In this document: piece by piece, positions 54,689 to 63,453 of the stretch
How the letters are laid out: every line of letters starts with the position of its first letter
Position numbering within the stretch: position 1 is the stretch's first letter
Source: DATFTF01 sp963825175
GTDB taxonomy: Bacteria; Acidobacteriota; Thermoanaerobaculia; UBA5066; Gp7-AA6
DNA length: 64,000 bases
Assembly: GCA_963825175.1 (NCBI GenBank)
Contig: CAWGSA010000004.1
Span: 197,637 to 261,636, forward strand
Direction of reading: 5' to 3'
Made by a program: the position numbers and the translations under genes
The notes under the pieces: generated by a model
Told to the model about the DNA's origin: nothing
Database searches by the model: none
Seen by the model: the letters and a program-made list of their open reading frames with translations, nothing else

Positions 54689-55345
54689 GCATCCGCGTGC
54701 TCGTCGCCGACGATCAGTCGATGGTCCGTGCGGGCTTCAGGATGCTGCTCGCCGGCGAGCAGGACATCGAGGTCGTGGCGGAAGCGAGCAACGGTCGTCG
54801 AGGCTGTCGCCCTGGCCGAGCAGTTCAACCCGGCGGTCGTGCTGATGGACATCCGGATGCCCGAGATCGACGGTCTCGAGGCGACCCGACGTATCCTGGC
54901 CGCCAACCAGGCCGCTCGCATGCTGATCCTGACTACCTTCGGCCTCGACGAGTACGTCTACGAGGCCCTGCGGGCCGGTGCGAGCGGCTTCGTGCTCAAG
55001 GACGACCCTGCCGAGCAGCTCATCAGTGCGGTGCGCACCGTCGCCGCGGGAAACGCGCTGCTGTCACCCGCGATCACCAAGCGCGTGATCAGGCAATTCA
55101 CCCGCATCGCGCGCCCGGCCCCGCCGAAAGAACTCGGCGAACTGACGGAGCGAGAACGCGAGATCCTGCGGCTGATCGCGACCGGTCTGTCTAATGCGGA
55201 GATCGGCCGGGAGCTCTACATCAGCGAGACGACCGTAAAGACGCACGTCACACACATCCTGCAGAAGCTCGGCCTGCGCAACCGGGTCCAGGCAGTGGTG
55301 CTCGCCTACCAGGCGGGGCTGTTCGAGCGAGCGCTCGACGAATAG
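54685..55345 (+). CDS. NarL/LuxR-type response regulator, one frameshift
   Basis: ATG 54685 (MSIRVLVADDQSMVRAGFRM). Receiver domain: acidic pair DD near residue 8-9, phospho-acceptor in VVLMDIRMPEIDG, conserved Thr in MLILTTFGLDEYVYEALRAG and Lys in FVLKDD. LuxR-type HTH at the C-terminus: ELTEREREILRLIATGLSNA, EIGRELYISETTVKTHVTHI and LQKLGLRNRVQAVVLAY. The frame changes near 54,795 (+1). About 219 residues. Coupled to the kinase by ATGA. Confidence 0.92.
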
Positions 55346-55365
55346 CTTCCGGTGCCGTGGCACCG

Positions 55366-56055
55366 TTACCGGCCACCAATCGGCCGGCTAACACCGGTCA
55401 GCACGCCCTTGATGTAGCCCAGTTCGGTCTCATATACGTGAGCCGACTTGACGACCATCAGCAACCGGCCCATGGGGAGGCCTAGCGCGCCGGCGACGTG
55501 CTGCTGCAAGGAAGCTAGTTCGACCAGGTTGCCGTAGCCCTTGGCGCCGAAGTCGATGCTGTGCGCGTACACGACCAGCTCCACGGTGCCGGCGGGCAGC
55601 CAGAAGTCGAGCATGCTGATACATGGGATGTACGTGGTGTCGGTGTGCGGCTGAAGCATCGTGATCGTCGCAGAACGCGATGTCGGGTCCGTACGGAGCC
55701 GGTCGATCACCCATCTGACCTGGTCCCGTCCGGAGTGCTCATAGTCGAACAGCCGAGTGGCGTAGCTGTCCGCGTTGTCGAGGGCCGCCACTCGCGAGTG
55801 GTCGGCAAAGTTGGCATGCATCCAGGCCAGCCGCTCCGGTTCAGCGTACTTGGCGATGAGCTCGTCGTCCGGATCCGGCCGCGCGACAGCGAGAGTCACC
55901 AGTGAGATCTCCCGGATCGGCAGATCGTCGTAGCGGCTGGGCACCCCATCTTCCACAATCCGGCCCGCCACGGCGAACCACGCTTCGCCGATGGTCTCCG
56001 ATCGGAGGATGCGCGGTTCGTTCAATGCCAGTCGCGTCGTCACGTGACCTCCCAT
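55366..56055 (-). CDS. Thymidylate synthase-like protein
   Basis: 229 residues. The C-terminal half shows the thymidylate synthase fold: TYIPCISMLDFWLPAGTVEL with the nucleophilic Cys position, VVYAHSIDFGAKGYGNLVEL (corresponding to the RSxDxxxGxPxN region) and HVAGALGLPMGRLLMVVKSA. It is much shorter than ThyA (about 264) and has HSIDFGAKGYGN instead of RSCDVFLGLPFN. It may be a dCMP hydroxymethylase-like or non-canonical member. GTG 56043 is an alternative start with GGGAGG close by. Confidence 0.75.
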   Translation of the reverse strand: MGGHVTTRLALNEPRILRSETIGEAWFAVAGRIVEDGVPSRYDDLPIREISLVTLAVARPDPDDELIAKYAEPERLAWMHANFADHSRVAALDNADSYATRLFDYEHSGRDQVRWVIDRLRTDPTSRSATITMLQPHTDTTYIPCISMLDFWLPAGTVELVVYAHSIDFGAKGYGNLVELASLQQHVAGALGLPMGRLLMVVKSAHVYETELGYIKGVLTGVSRPIGGR

Positions 56056-56136
56056 GTCGCGTGTGCTGAGTTCATCCCGTCTCCGTGCTCCCCGAGAGGT
56101 TCGCGACCACAGGCCGTCAGCCTACGGAGCCATCCC

Positions 56137-56152
56137 TGTCCCGTGACAGCCA
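56137..56152. repeat. Third copy of the TGTCCCGTGACAGCCA motif
   Basis: Identical over 16 nt to 49226-49241. It lies in the 220-bp gap between the thymidylate synthase-like and Gfo/Idh genes, which are divergent. No promoter is evident in the rest of this gap. Confidence 0.6.
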
Positions 56153-56275
56153 TCAGACCGGGGAGCAGAGGGCCGGGTGGGCTCGATCCCAGGGCCAGGG
56201 CTGCGAAAGGCGGAGCCTGTGGGCTAGGCGGCAAATAAACTGATGACTGGTACCTGTCGGCGGAGGGAAGAAGAC

Positions 56276-57253
56276 GTGGCGGACAGTCCCGTACGGTGGG
56301 GAATTCTCGGAACGGGCGGGATCGCGAGCACGTTCGTGACTGATTTGCGGTTGACCGATTCCGGCGTGGCCATCGCGGTCGGATCGCGCAGCCAGGGATC
56401 GGCGGACCGTTTCGCGGACAAGTTCGGCATCGCGGGCCGGCACGCCAGCTACGAGTCGCTCGTGGCTGACCCGGACGTCGACGTAATCTACGTGGCGACG
56501 CCGCACCCAATGCACCACGACAACGCGATCCTCGCCCTGCGGGCGGGCAAGCCCGTGCTGGTCGAGAAGCCGTTCACGATGACCGCCGCCGAGGCCCGCG
56601 AGGTCGTCGCCGTGGCGAGGCAGCACGGGCTGTTCGCCATGGAGGCGATGTGGACCCGGTTCCTGCCGCACATTGCCATCATCCGCGACTGGCTAGCGCG
56701 AGGCGTCCTCGGCGACGTCGTGACCGTGACCGCGGATCACGGCCAGTGGTTCGCCGAGGATGCGGGTTTCCGACTGTTCGCACCCGAACTAGGCGGCGGC
56801 GCACTGCTTGACCTCGGCGTATACCCGGTGTCGTTCGCATCGATGGTCCTCGGCACGCCTAGCAGGATCGTGTCCATCAGCGACCCGGCGTTCACCGGGG
56901 TGGATGCGCAGACGTCCATGCTGTTCGGCTACGACAGCGGCGCCCAGGCGCTGCTCACGTGTACCCTCCGTGCGAAAAGCCCGACGAGGGCGGCGATCGT
57001 CGGCACCGACGCCAGGATCGAGGTCGAGGGCGACTTCTACGCCCCCGCGACCGTGACGCTCATCCCGAGGAAGGGCGACCCGACACGCGTCGAGTCAAGG
57101 CACGAGGGCCGGGGCCTGCGCCACCAGGCCGACGAGGTCGCGCGCCGGCTGGCCGCCCACGAAACCGAAAGCCCGCTGATGCCGCTGGATGAGACCATCT
57201 CGATCATGGAGACGATGGACATCGTGCTGGCCCAGGCCGCGCAGGACGCATGA
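56276..57253 (+). CDS. Gfo/Idh/MocA family oxidoreductase
   Basis: 325 residues. The Rossmann NAD(P)-binding N-terminus begins VRWGILGTGGIASTFVTDLR (GxGxxA). VIYVATPHPMHHDNAILALR and GKPVLVEKPFTMTAAEAREV carry the family's EKP motif with the catalytic lysine. The C-terminal domain has GALLDLGVYPVSFASMVLG, the (D/G)xxxxH-like region. GTG 56276 is chosen because GGAGG lies about 9 nt upstream. The stop overlaps the next gene (ATGA). The substrate is a sugar or polyol in most family members. Confidence 0.9.
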   Translation: MADSPVRWGILGTGGIASTFVTDLRLTDSGVAIAVGSRSQGSADRFADKFGIAGRHASYESLVADPDVDVIYVATPHPMHHDNAILALRAGKPVLVEKPFTMTAAEAREVVAVARQHGLFAMEAMWTRFLPHIAIIRDWLARGVLGDVVTVTADHGQWFAEDAGFRLFAPELGGGALLDLGVYPVSFASMVLGTPSRIVSISDPAFTGVDAQTSMLFGYDSGAQALLTCTLRAKSPTRAAIVGTDARIEVEGDFYAPATVTLIPRKGDPTRVESRHEGRGLRHQADEVARRLAAHETESPLMPLDETISIMETMDIVLAQAAQDA

Positions 57254-57724
57254 ACGACGATCAGCAGGCCCTGATCGCCTCGCTCGAGGCACAAGAGAGA
57301 ACGCTGGTATTCACCCGGTTCGACAACGCGGACGCGTGGCGGCTCGGCAGCGCGATGGTGGCGGCCGCGATCGAGCGGAACCTGCCGGTCACGATCGATA
57401 TTCGGCGCCACGGCCAGCAGTTGTTCCACGTCGCCCTGCCGGGTACCACGGCCGAGAACGACTCGTGGATCGAGCGCAAGGTCAACGTTGTCAACCGGTT
57501 CGCGGCAGCCTCCTACCTGGTAGGACAGGCGGCTCGCGGCGCGCGGGACAACGCTGGACGAGGCACTGGGCGTCGAACCACGGTTGTTCGCGGCGCACGG
57601 CGGTGCCTTTCCGATCCGCGTCAAGGACGTGGGCGTCGTCGGCACGGTCACCGTATCCGGCCTGCCTCAGGCCGACGACCATGCCTTTGTCACCGAGATG
57701 ATCGCCGCCTTTCTCGGCATCTGA
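57250..57724 (+). CDS. UPF0303/heme-degrading-type protein (HbpS/GlcG-like), frameshifted
   Basis: Begins MNDDQQALIASLEAQERTLV and TRFDNADAWRLGSAMVAAAI, then PVTIDIRRHGQQLFHVALPG, NDSWIERKVNVVNRFAAASY: the UPF0303 (DUF336-like) pattern. The frame changes near 57,542 (+1) and continues EALGVEPRLFAAHGGAFPIR, DVGVVGTVTVSGLPQADDHA, ending TGA 57722-57724. About 157 residues. Coupled to the oxidoreductase by a 4-nt overlap. The role is unknown. Confidence 0.83.
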
Positions 57725-57747
57725 AGACGCTGACGTCTGTGGCTATC

Positions 57748-58314
57748 TCAGTCATCATGTCGATTCCGGAAAGAGCTGCCGCTGGGCGCCCTCCACAGGA
57801 GGCTGCACGGCGGCGAGTCTTCCAAGATCTGCCTACAGACGTCTGCCGGCGTGGCCTCGGCCTCCGTGATGAGATGCCTGACGGCCAATGCGGCCTGTGT
57901 GAAGTCGCGGTGCATGGAGCGCGTGGCATCCGCGCTGGTGAACCCGTGCCCGGTGCGTGATGTCACCCGGTCCACGCAAGTCGTCACCGGCGGAAGAAGC
58001 ACGGCGTAGTGAAGTACTGAGAGCCCAGCCTCCGCAGCGAACCCCGGCAAGTGCTGAGGCGCGATAAAACCGTCGTAGACGACCTGGCAGTCCGCGCGGG
58101 CAAATGCGCCGGTCGCCGCGGCGGCGGCACCGCCGGCGACGCTGGTTTGCGGCAGCGCCTGCGGAAGCCACGGGTCGATCGCCCCCCTGCGCCACAGGCC
58201 GAAAAACCAGTCGGCTGGAATGAGAATGGAAGAGTCGAAGCTGTCAGCCACCAAGCCGGACACAGTGGACTTCCCCGCGCCGGGCGGACCCGTCACGATA
58301 ATCAGCTCACCCAT
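57748..58314 (-). CDS. P-loop kinase-like protein (AAA_33/CPT-like)
   Basis: 188 residues. ATG 58314 begins MGELIIVTGPPGAGKSTVSG with Walker A GPPGAGKST. SILIPADWFFGLWRR and VVYDGFIAPQHLPGF correspond to the DxD-like substrate and Walker B regions of small-molecule kinases. LIxPADW and TGHGFTSADATRSMHRDFTQ are typical of actinobacterial members annotated as AAA-family ATPase or chloramphenicol phosphotransferase-like. The substrate is unknown. Confidence 0.82.
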   Translation of the reverse strand: MGELIIVTGPPGAGKSTVSGLVADSFDSSILIPADWFFGLWRRGAIDPWLPQALPQTSVAGGAAAAATGAFARADCQVVYDGFIAPQHLPGFAAEAGLSVLHYAVLLPPVTTCVDRVTSRTGHGFTSADATRSMHRDFTQAALAVRHLITEAEATPADVCRQILEDSPPCSLLWRAPSGSSFRNRHDD

Positions 58315-58577
58315 CAGCAGGCCACGAAGCATGAGGGACAGACAGGGCAAGTCACCAATCGCCTCCCACGGCTTCTCGCCAGCATGAGGCACATGCGAGA
58401 CTGTCATCCGTAGTCTATAGTGGCCGACCGCAGACGACGCACAAGCTGATGTGGTCTTCGTGTGAGCACTCGCCGCAGTTCCACCTCGCCAAGTCGTTCG
58501 CCAAGATGAGTGAGATTCGCCAACTTCCGTGAGACGGGACAGTCGTCCGAAGCCGCGCAAGCGACTCCCGTGCGTTA
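58315..58577. other. Intergenic stretch left of the dif site
   Basis: No supported gene. An earlier in-frame start of the kinase at 58560 would cover much of it, but its residues are not kinase-like. CGGGACAG near 58536 is part of a reverse-complement half of the TGTCCCGT motif. Confidence 0.4.
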
Positions 58578-58605
58578 AGTGCCGATAATGTACATTATGT
58601 TAAGT
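58578..58605. other. dif-like chromosome dimer resolution site (XerC/XerD)
   Basis: AGTGCCGATAAT-GT-ACATTATGTTAAGT. It matches my recollection of the actinobacterial dif consensus (TTSRCCGATAATVN then ACATTATGTCAAGT) at 24 of 28 positions, including the whole core. A perfect 14-bp palindrome, ATAATG-TACATTAT (58585-58598), is at its centre, flanked by direct copies of GTTAAGT (58574-58580 and 58599-58605). No phage or integrase gene lies nearby. The 58606-58830 gap to the next gene holds nothing recognised. A dif site implies this piece lies near the replication terminus of a circular actinobacterial chromosome. Confidence 0.78.
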
Positions 58606-58830
58606 AGAGGCGGCGGCTAGCCCTCCCCGGCCGCCAAGACCTGATACGGGAATCCTCCTGTCTCACTTGAATTTGGCCCGAACGGCGCTGCCTGAGCAGT
58701 TTCGAGGCTCTGGCCCATGACAAACGAGGTTCCCGGCCCTACCGAGCACCTGGCAAAAGATCGTTACGAACAAATGTTTGATTGAGGCCGATAACGACGT
58801 GCTGGTGAGCGTCACGACGGCGACGCCGAC

Positions 58831-59136
58831 TCAATCGCGAACGAGTTTCAGTGCCAGCCTGGGCACGACAAAGGATGCGAGAAAGATCGGCAAGAACCTC
58901 TTTCCGGTGCATCGGAAGGCGACGATCTCTTCCTCGGCGGCGTCGAAAGTTTGAGTGCCGCTCGAGTTTCGTCCATTTCGAACTTGCAGGGTGTGACGTC
59001 CAGGCTCGACTGGTATCTCGATCGTGTGGTTCATTTCGACCGACCCGACCCGCTCACCGTCGACCACGACATCGTACGGGCCACGACGGACCTCCGCTCC
59101 GATTGCCTCATGCGTCAACTTCAGCGTCGCCGACAT
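58831..59136 (-). CDS. Conserved actinobacterial protein of unknown function
   Basis: 101 residues. The first part is a small beta domain (SATLKLTHEAIGAEVRRGPY, VEMNHTIEIPVEPGRHTLQV) resembling a PEGA-like or carboxypeptidase-regulatory fold. The C-terminus is hydrophobic (FLPIFLASFVVPRLALKLV), a likely membrane anchor. I recognise this as a common actinobacterial protein without known function. The region 59137-59257 has no gene. Confidence 0.75.
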   Translation of the reverse strand: MSATLKLTHEAIGAEVRRGPYDVVVDGERVGSVEMNHTIEIPVEPGRHTLQVRNGRNSSGTQTFDAAEEEIVAFRCTGKRFLPIFLASFVVPRLALKLVRD

Positions 59137-59257
59137 TTGCTGATCTCCTCTTGTTTCTGAACAGCGCTTCTCTGGCTGCTCGGCGACGTGCCGTCGGGTC
59201 GGGGCAGCAGGTCGACCTGGTGCCGGGTCAGGAGAGCGACAGTTCAGTCAAACATTC

Positions 59258-59731
59258 TCAGCCGAGTTCCTCGGCCATGAGCCACGGGTACCGGGCGGTG
59301 TCCCGGCCGGCGTAGTCCGGGTCGAGGTAAATGAAGCACCGCTGGATCAGCCAGTCACGAATCTCAAAGACGTCGCACCAGCGGCCGGCGCCCGATTCGG
59401 GGACTCCCGCGCGCCACGGACCGTCCTGATGCTCGCCGTGGCTCGTGCCCTCGACGACCAGCAGATCACTGCCGGAGAAGATCCAGTTGAAATGCGAGTA
59501 GTGGTGAGTGATCGACTTGAGCGTCCCGCCCACGTCGCCGAACATCTTGCCGATCTCCGCCTTGCCGGTCGCGAGTCCCCACTTCGGGAAGTAGACCTGC
59601 GCATCTTCGGCGAAGAGGTCGAGGATACTGCCACCGGTCGAGGTGACGCCGCCGTTGTCGAACGCCTTCAGGTATTCAAGGGCGACCGATTTGCGCTGCT
59701 CATCGGTCATAACGTCGCGCGACAGTGCCAT
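59258..59731 (-). CDS. SnoaL-like/NTF2-fold protein
   Basis: 157 residues. The NTF2 cone fold is shown by VALEYLKAFDNGGVTSTGGS, LDLFAEDAQVYFPKWGLATG, TLKSITHHYSHFNWIFSGSD and VEGTSHGEHQDGPWRAG. Family members include polyketide cyclases and ketosteroid isomerases, but many have no known enzyme activity. No catalytic pair is certain here. Confidence 0.85.
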   Translation of the reverse strand: MALSRDVMTDEQRKSVALEYLKAFDNGGVTSTGGSILDLFAEDAQVYFPKWGLATGKAEIGKMFGDVGGTLKSITHHYSHFNWIFSGSDLLVVEGTSHGEHQDGPWRAGVPESGAGRWCDVFEIRDWLIQRCFIYLDPDYAGRDTARYPWLMAEELG

Positions 59732-59837
59732 GAGCCTGCCTCTCCCCTATTCCGAACTGCTTCAGCATGTGATCAGGCTGAAGCGCATGTCAAGCGCGCG
59801 GGTGCGGGCTCGGCCGTAGTTCCAGGTTGCGTTAGCA

Positions 59838-59863
59838 CTATCACTCTACTAGTCTAGCGATAG
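59838..59863. promoter_or_regulatory. Imperfect palindrome, probable operator of the second GntR cassette
   Basis: CTATCACTCTACTAGTCTAGCGATAG is 26 nt, given here as arms CTATCACTCTAC and TAGTCTAGCGATAG around ACTAGT. It equals its reverse complement at 20 of 26 positions. It lies 23 nt upstream of GTG 59886. Position and symmetry parallel the perfect palindrome in front of the first cassette. Confidence 0.6.
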
Positions 59864-59885
59864 ACCGATGGTCTTGGAGGTGATC

Positions 59886-60296
59886 GTGTTCCGTATCGAT
59901 GCAGGATCGGATGTCCCTATCTACCGGCAGCTGGTCCAGCAGGTGCGCCGGGATGTGATGCTGGGCCGGCTGCGGCCAGGTGATCAGCTGCCCAGCGTGA
60001 AAGAGGTCGTGGACGCGCTGTCGGTCAATCCGAACACGGTGGTGAAGGCGTTCGGCGAGCTGGAGCATCAGGGAATGGTCGTGCGCCGGCAGGGCATGGG
60101 GACGTTCGTGGCGGCCGCGCCGCCGCTGGCGTCGCTCGCGGTGGCGCCGAGGCTGCTGGGCTCGCTGGCCCGCTGGGTGGACCGGGCCAGGCAGGAAGGG
60201 CTGTCCGCCGAGCAGATCCGGATGCTCCTGGAGGTTGCTCTCGATGAGCCGGCCGCCAGCGATGATGACCGCCATGTCGCGGGCGGTGCCGCATGA
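59886..60296 (+). CDS. GntR family regulator (YtrA type), second cassette
   Basis: 136 residues: VFRIDAGSDVPIYRQLVQQV, RPGDQLPSVKEVVDALSVNP and NTVVKAFGELEHQGMVVRRQ form the winged helix. A short tail follows. GTG 59886 is chosen because GGAGG lies 5 nt upstream (59876-59880); upstream ATG 59868 and GTG 59880 are in frame but lack such a site. The stop overlaps the ATPase ATG (ATGA). Paralogue of the regulator at 46753. Confidence 0.9.
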   Translation: MFRIDAGSDVPIYRQLVQQVRRDVMLGRLRPGDQLPSVKEVVDALSVNPNTVVKAFGELEHQGMVVRRQGMGTFVAAAPPLASLAVAPRLLGSLARWVDRARQEGLSAEQIRMLLEVALDEPAASDDDRHVAGGAA

Positions 60297-61166
60297 GCGC
60301 GGCGCTGCGGTGCGCGGGCCTCGGGCACCGTTACGGCCGCCGCCTATGGGGCCTGCGCGACTGCGATGTGGACGTGCCGGCCGGCCGCGTGGTGGCTCTG
60401 GTCGGGCCGAACGGGTCGGGCAAGACCACCCTGATGAGCATGGCCGCGGGCCTGCTCCCGGTCACCGAGGGAACAGTCGAGGCAGCCGGGGGCCGCCCCG
60501 GCGCGGCGGCTGGATCGGATCGGGTTCGTCGCCCAGGACGCGCCGCTGTGGCCGCGGCTGTGGGTTGCCGATGTCCTGGAGATAGGTCGCTGCATGAACC
60601 GCGGGTTCGACGCGGTCATGGCCACGGAACGGATCGGGCGGCTGGGCATCCGGCCCCGGGCACGGATCAGCGCCCTGTCTGGCGGCGAGCGGGCCCAGGT
60701 GGCCCTCACCCTGGTGCTGGCCAAGAGGCCGGAGCTGTTCTTGCTCGATGAGCCGATGGCCAACCTTGACCCGCTGGCCCGGCGGGAATTCCTGGGCTCG
60801 ATGTTCGAGGCCTGCCACGAGACCGGCGCCACGGTCTTGTACTCCTCCCACGCGGTGGCCGAGCTGGAACGCGTCTGCGACTACCTGATCGTGCTGCGCG
60901 CCGGGCGGGTGCGGCTCGCCGGCGATATCGACGAGCTGCGCTCGCGGCACCGGGTCATCCGCGGGCCGGACGGCTGGCCCGACGGCGGCGGCTGGCAGGT
61001 GATCAGCCAGCACACCATGGCCGGCCAGACCACGGCACTGGTGCGCTGCGACGATGCCCGCCGGCCCGGCCCGGGCCTGCAGGACGCCGCACCGGCCTTC
61101 GATGAGCTGGTGCTCGGCTACCTCGACGGCGATGCCGCCAGGCGCCCCGAGGAGGCCGCGGCATGA
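60293..61166 (+). CDS. ABC transporter ATP-binding protein, second cassette, frameshifted
   Basis: ATG 60293 (MSAALRCAGLGHRYGRRLWG). Walker A GPNGSGKTT; frame change near 60,505 (+1), then FVAQDAPLWPRLWVADVLEI, signature LSGGERAQVALTLVLAKRPE, Walker B LFLLDEPMANLDP and SSHAVAELERVCDYLIVL. About 290 residues. The C-terminal segment (QHTMAGQTTALVRCD and FDELVLGYLDGD) matches the paralogue at 47144. The stop overlaps the permease ATG. Confidence 0.9.
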
Positions 61167-62071
61167 CCTGTCTGATCTGGCGGCAGCACCGCGGGCAGGT
61201 CCTGTGGACGATCATCACCGTCGCGGCCTTGTGCGCGCTCATCGTGAACTTCGGCCTCAGCGCAGAGCACTGGCTGGCGGGCTACCACTCCTGGCTCCGC
61301 CAGCTGGCCGCCGCCGGATGCCCGCCGCCCACCGCGCACAGCGGCGTGTTCCACGTCAACTCGCCCGCGACCTGCCTCGCCCTCAAAGACCGTTACCCGG
61401 GCGGCCTGCAGGCCGCCTTCGTGTCCCGCTACAACTTCGCGATCCTGCTGTCTCAGTACGGCCTGCCCGCCGCGTTCGCGATCACCGGCGCGCTCATCGG
61501 CGCCCCGCTGGTCGCCAGGGAAGTCGAGCAGCGCACCCACCTGGCCGCCTGGACCCAGTCCGTGTCACGGCGCCGCTGGTACGCCGCCAAGGTCTCGGCC
61601 TCGCCGGCGGCCTGGCGATGGCGGGCCTGATCGCCGGGACGGTCAACGCGTGGCTGCAGCACCAGCTCACCGCGGGCGACACCGCGAGCTCGCGCTGGTC
61701 CTGGTTCGCCTCCGTCGAACCTGGCCCCGGCCGGCGAGGCCGTGCTCGCCTTCGCCCTGGCGGTCGCGTTCGGCGCCCTGCTGCGGCGCACGCTGCCCGC
61801 CATCGGCGCCGCCCTGGCCGGATTCACCGTCCTGCTCCTCGCCGCCCGGTGGGTGGTGCAGGCCCTGACACCGGCCAGCAAGACAGCCGGGCCGCACTTC
61901 ACCGCCCCGCCCGGCAGCTGGATCCTCGGCTCCGGGGCCGGTGTGCCGGTCCCCTACCACCCGGCCGGCCAGTACTGGCCGCTGCAGGTCATCCTGCTCG
62001 CCGTCCTGCTCGCCCTCGCCGCGACCGCACTGGCATCGGGCTGGCACGCCACCCGGACACGCGCCGTCTAG
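61163..62071 (+). CDS. ABC transporter permease, second cassette, frameshifted
   Basis: ATG 61163 (MTCLIWRQHRGQVLWTIITV). Six hydrophobic segments: TIITVAALCALIVNFGL, ILLSQYGLPAAFAITGALIG, AGGLAMAGLIAGTVNAW, VLAFALAVAFGALLRRTLPA, LAGFTVLLLAARWVVQ and ILLAVLLALAATALASGW. The coupling segment is REVEQRTHLAAWTQSVSRRR. Frame changes lie near 61,600 and 61,720. About 302 residues. Paralogous to the permease at 48042, including the large first extracytoplasmic loop. Confidence 0.87.
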
Positions 62072-62085
62072 GCGGCGCCACGTGT

Positions 62086-62833
62086 TCAGGTTACGAGCAG
62101 GCGAAGGCCAAGCTCCGCCGCGTCGAGGGCGATGAGGTCGCGGTTGCGTTCGGCCCACCGCCCTGAGGCAAGGTCTGCACGGAGGCTGCGCACTGCCCGC
62201 TGCTCGCACTCCGGCCCGACTCTGGCCCACACCGACACTCCGCGGCGCACATGATCGTCCAGGTATGCCTCGGGCCGGCGCCAGTAGGCCTCGAAGAAGC
62301 CGTCAGCGCAGTCCCACGGAATGAGCACCGGTTCGATGCGGGCTCCGATCGCGCGAGCCAGGTCTGTCAGTGACGGCCAGGCCGGCCAGGAGGTCGGCGA
62401 CCTCAGGCAGGTAGTCGCGAGTGAGCCAGAACCGGCGACGCCATCCGGTGTCGCTGGTGTCGTGCGTGAACACCACCACGCGGCGAGCCACGCGCCGCAT
62501 CTCGCGCAGCCCGGCGATCGGATCGTGCCAGTGGTGAACGGTGGCGAAGGCCATCGCGGCGTCGAAGGACTGGTCCTCGAACGGGAGGCTCTCCGCGGCG
62601 GCCGCCACGCACGGCGCCGCGCCGACGGGACGCTGCGCCCGCATGACCGCCGACGGTTCCACCGCGATGACGTCGCGGCCGGGTGGCTCGTAGGAGCCCG
62701 CGCCAGCCCCGACGTTCAGTACCGTCCGCGCGTCGCCGAGCGCGTCCCAGACCTGTGCGGCGATCCGCGGCTCGGTGCGCCGCGTCACGGTGTAAGTGGC
62801 CCCGATGGTGTCATACAACTGCCCGCCGGACAT
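62086..62833 (-). CDS. Class I SAM-dependent methyltransferase, frameshifted
   Basis: ATG 62833 (MSGGQLYDTIGATYTVTRRT). Motif I VLNVGAGAGSYEP, motif II VIAVEPS, motif IV FDAAMAFATVHHWHDPIAGL. The frame changes near 62,365, and the last 80 residues (MLIPWDCADGFFEAYWRRPE) are in the next frame ending at 62086. About 248 residues. It resembles actinobacterial small-molecule methyltransferases annotated as class I with unknown acceptor. Confidence 0.87.
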
Positions 62834-62947
62834 ACTGCTGCCTCTCGATATATGTCGGTGCGCCGCGGCGCAAGCCGTCGGTAGCTCGAACACCTGCGGC
62901 TTGTGAAGCTCTTCACGAACCGCTTCCGCGGAAACGCCCTCCACCAA

Positions 62948-63442
62948 TCAGGTGCCGAGCCCGCGCAGAACCGTGGACGACATGGCCGCCGGAGTGGGCT
63001 GCGCGGACAGGAGCAGCGTGGTGATGCCCATGGCCTGGTTCATGGCCGCCTGCGGGTATTCGTGACGCAGATCGGACCCGTTGCGCACACCGCGGATGAT
63101 CACGTCAGCGCCATGCTGCCGGCAGAACGCGACGGTCAGCCCGGCCCACCCGGCGACCGCAACGTTGTGCCCAGCTTGCGGGAAGTTCCCGGCGCACCTG
63201 GGCCGCTCGTTCCGACGAGGTGCCGGCCGGCTGCTTATCGGGATTGACGGCGACGAGCACGGTGACCTGGGCGAAAAACGCCGCGCCCGTTCGATGATGT
63301 CGAGATGACCTGGCGTGATGGGGTCGAAGGTGCCGGGATAGACCGCGTACTCCCCGGCCGACGCCCGCCGGTCGCATTGGACACGATCCCAGATTACGGT
63401 GTGCAAGGGCCAGCCGTCTGGTTCCGTCACGGTGGCGGGCAT
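62948..63442 (-). CDS. coaD: Phosphopantetheine adenylyltransferase, frameshifted
   Basis: Fourth enzyme of coenzyme A synthesis, converting phosphopantetheine and ATP to dephospho-CoA. YPGTFDPITPGHLDIIERA has the nucleotidyltransferase TxGH-type site. The next stretch (VTVLVAVNPDKQPAGTSSER) is in a shifted frame; it returns to the first frame as VAVAGWAGLTVAFCRQHGAD, then IIRGVRNGSDLRHEYPQAAM (substrate-binding RGxR) and MSSTVLRGLGT. The upstream part (MPATVTEPDGWP) is longer than usual, so the real start may be near 63,360. Divergent from the membrane protein at 63454. Confidence 0.85.
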   Translation of the reverse strand: MPATVTEPDGWPLHTVIWDRVQCDRRASAGEYAVYPGTFDPITPGHLDIIERARRFSPRSPCSSPSIPISSRPAPRRNERPRCAGNFPQAGHNVAVAGWAGLTVAFCRQHGADVIIRGVRNGSDLRHEYPQAAMNQAMGITTLLLSAQPTPAAMSSTVLRGLGT

Positions 63443-63453
63443 AATCTGGCCAG

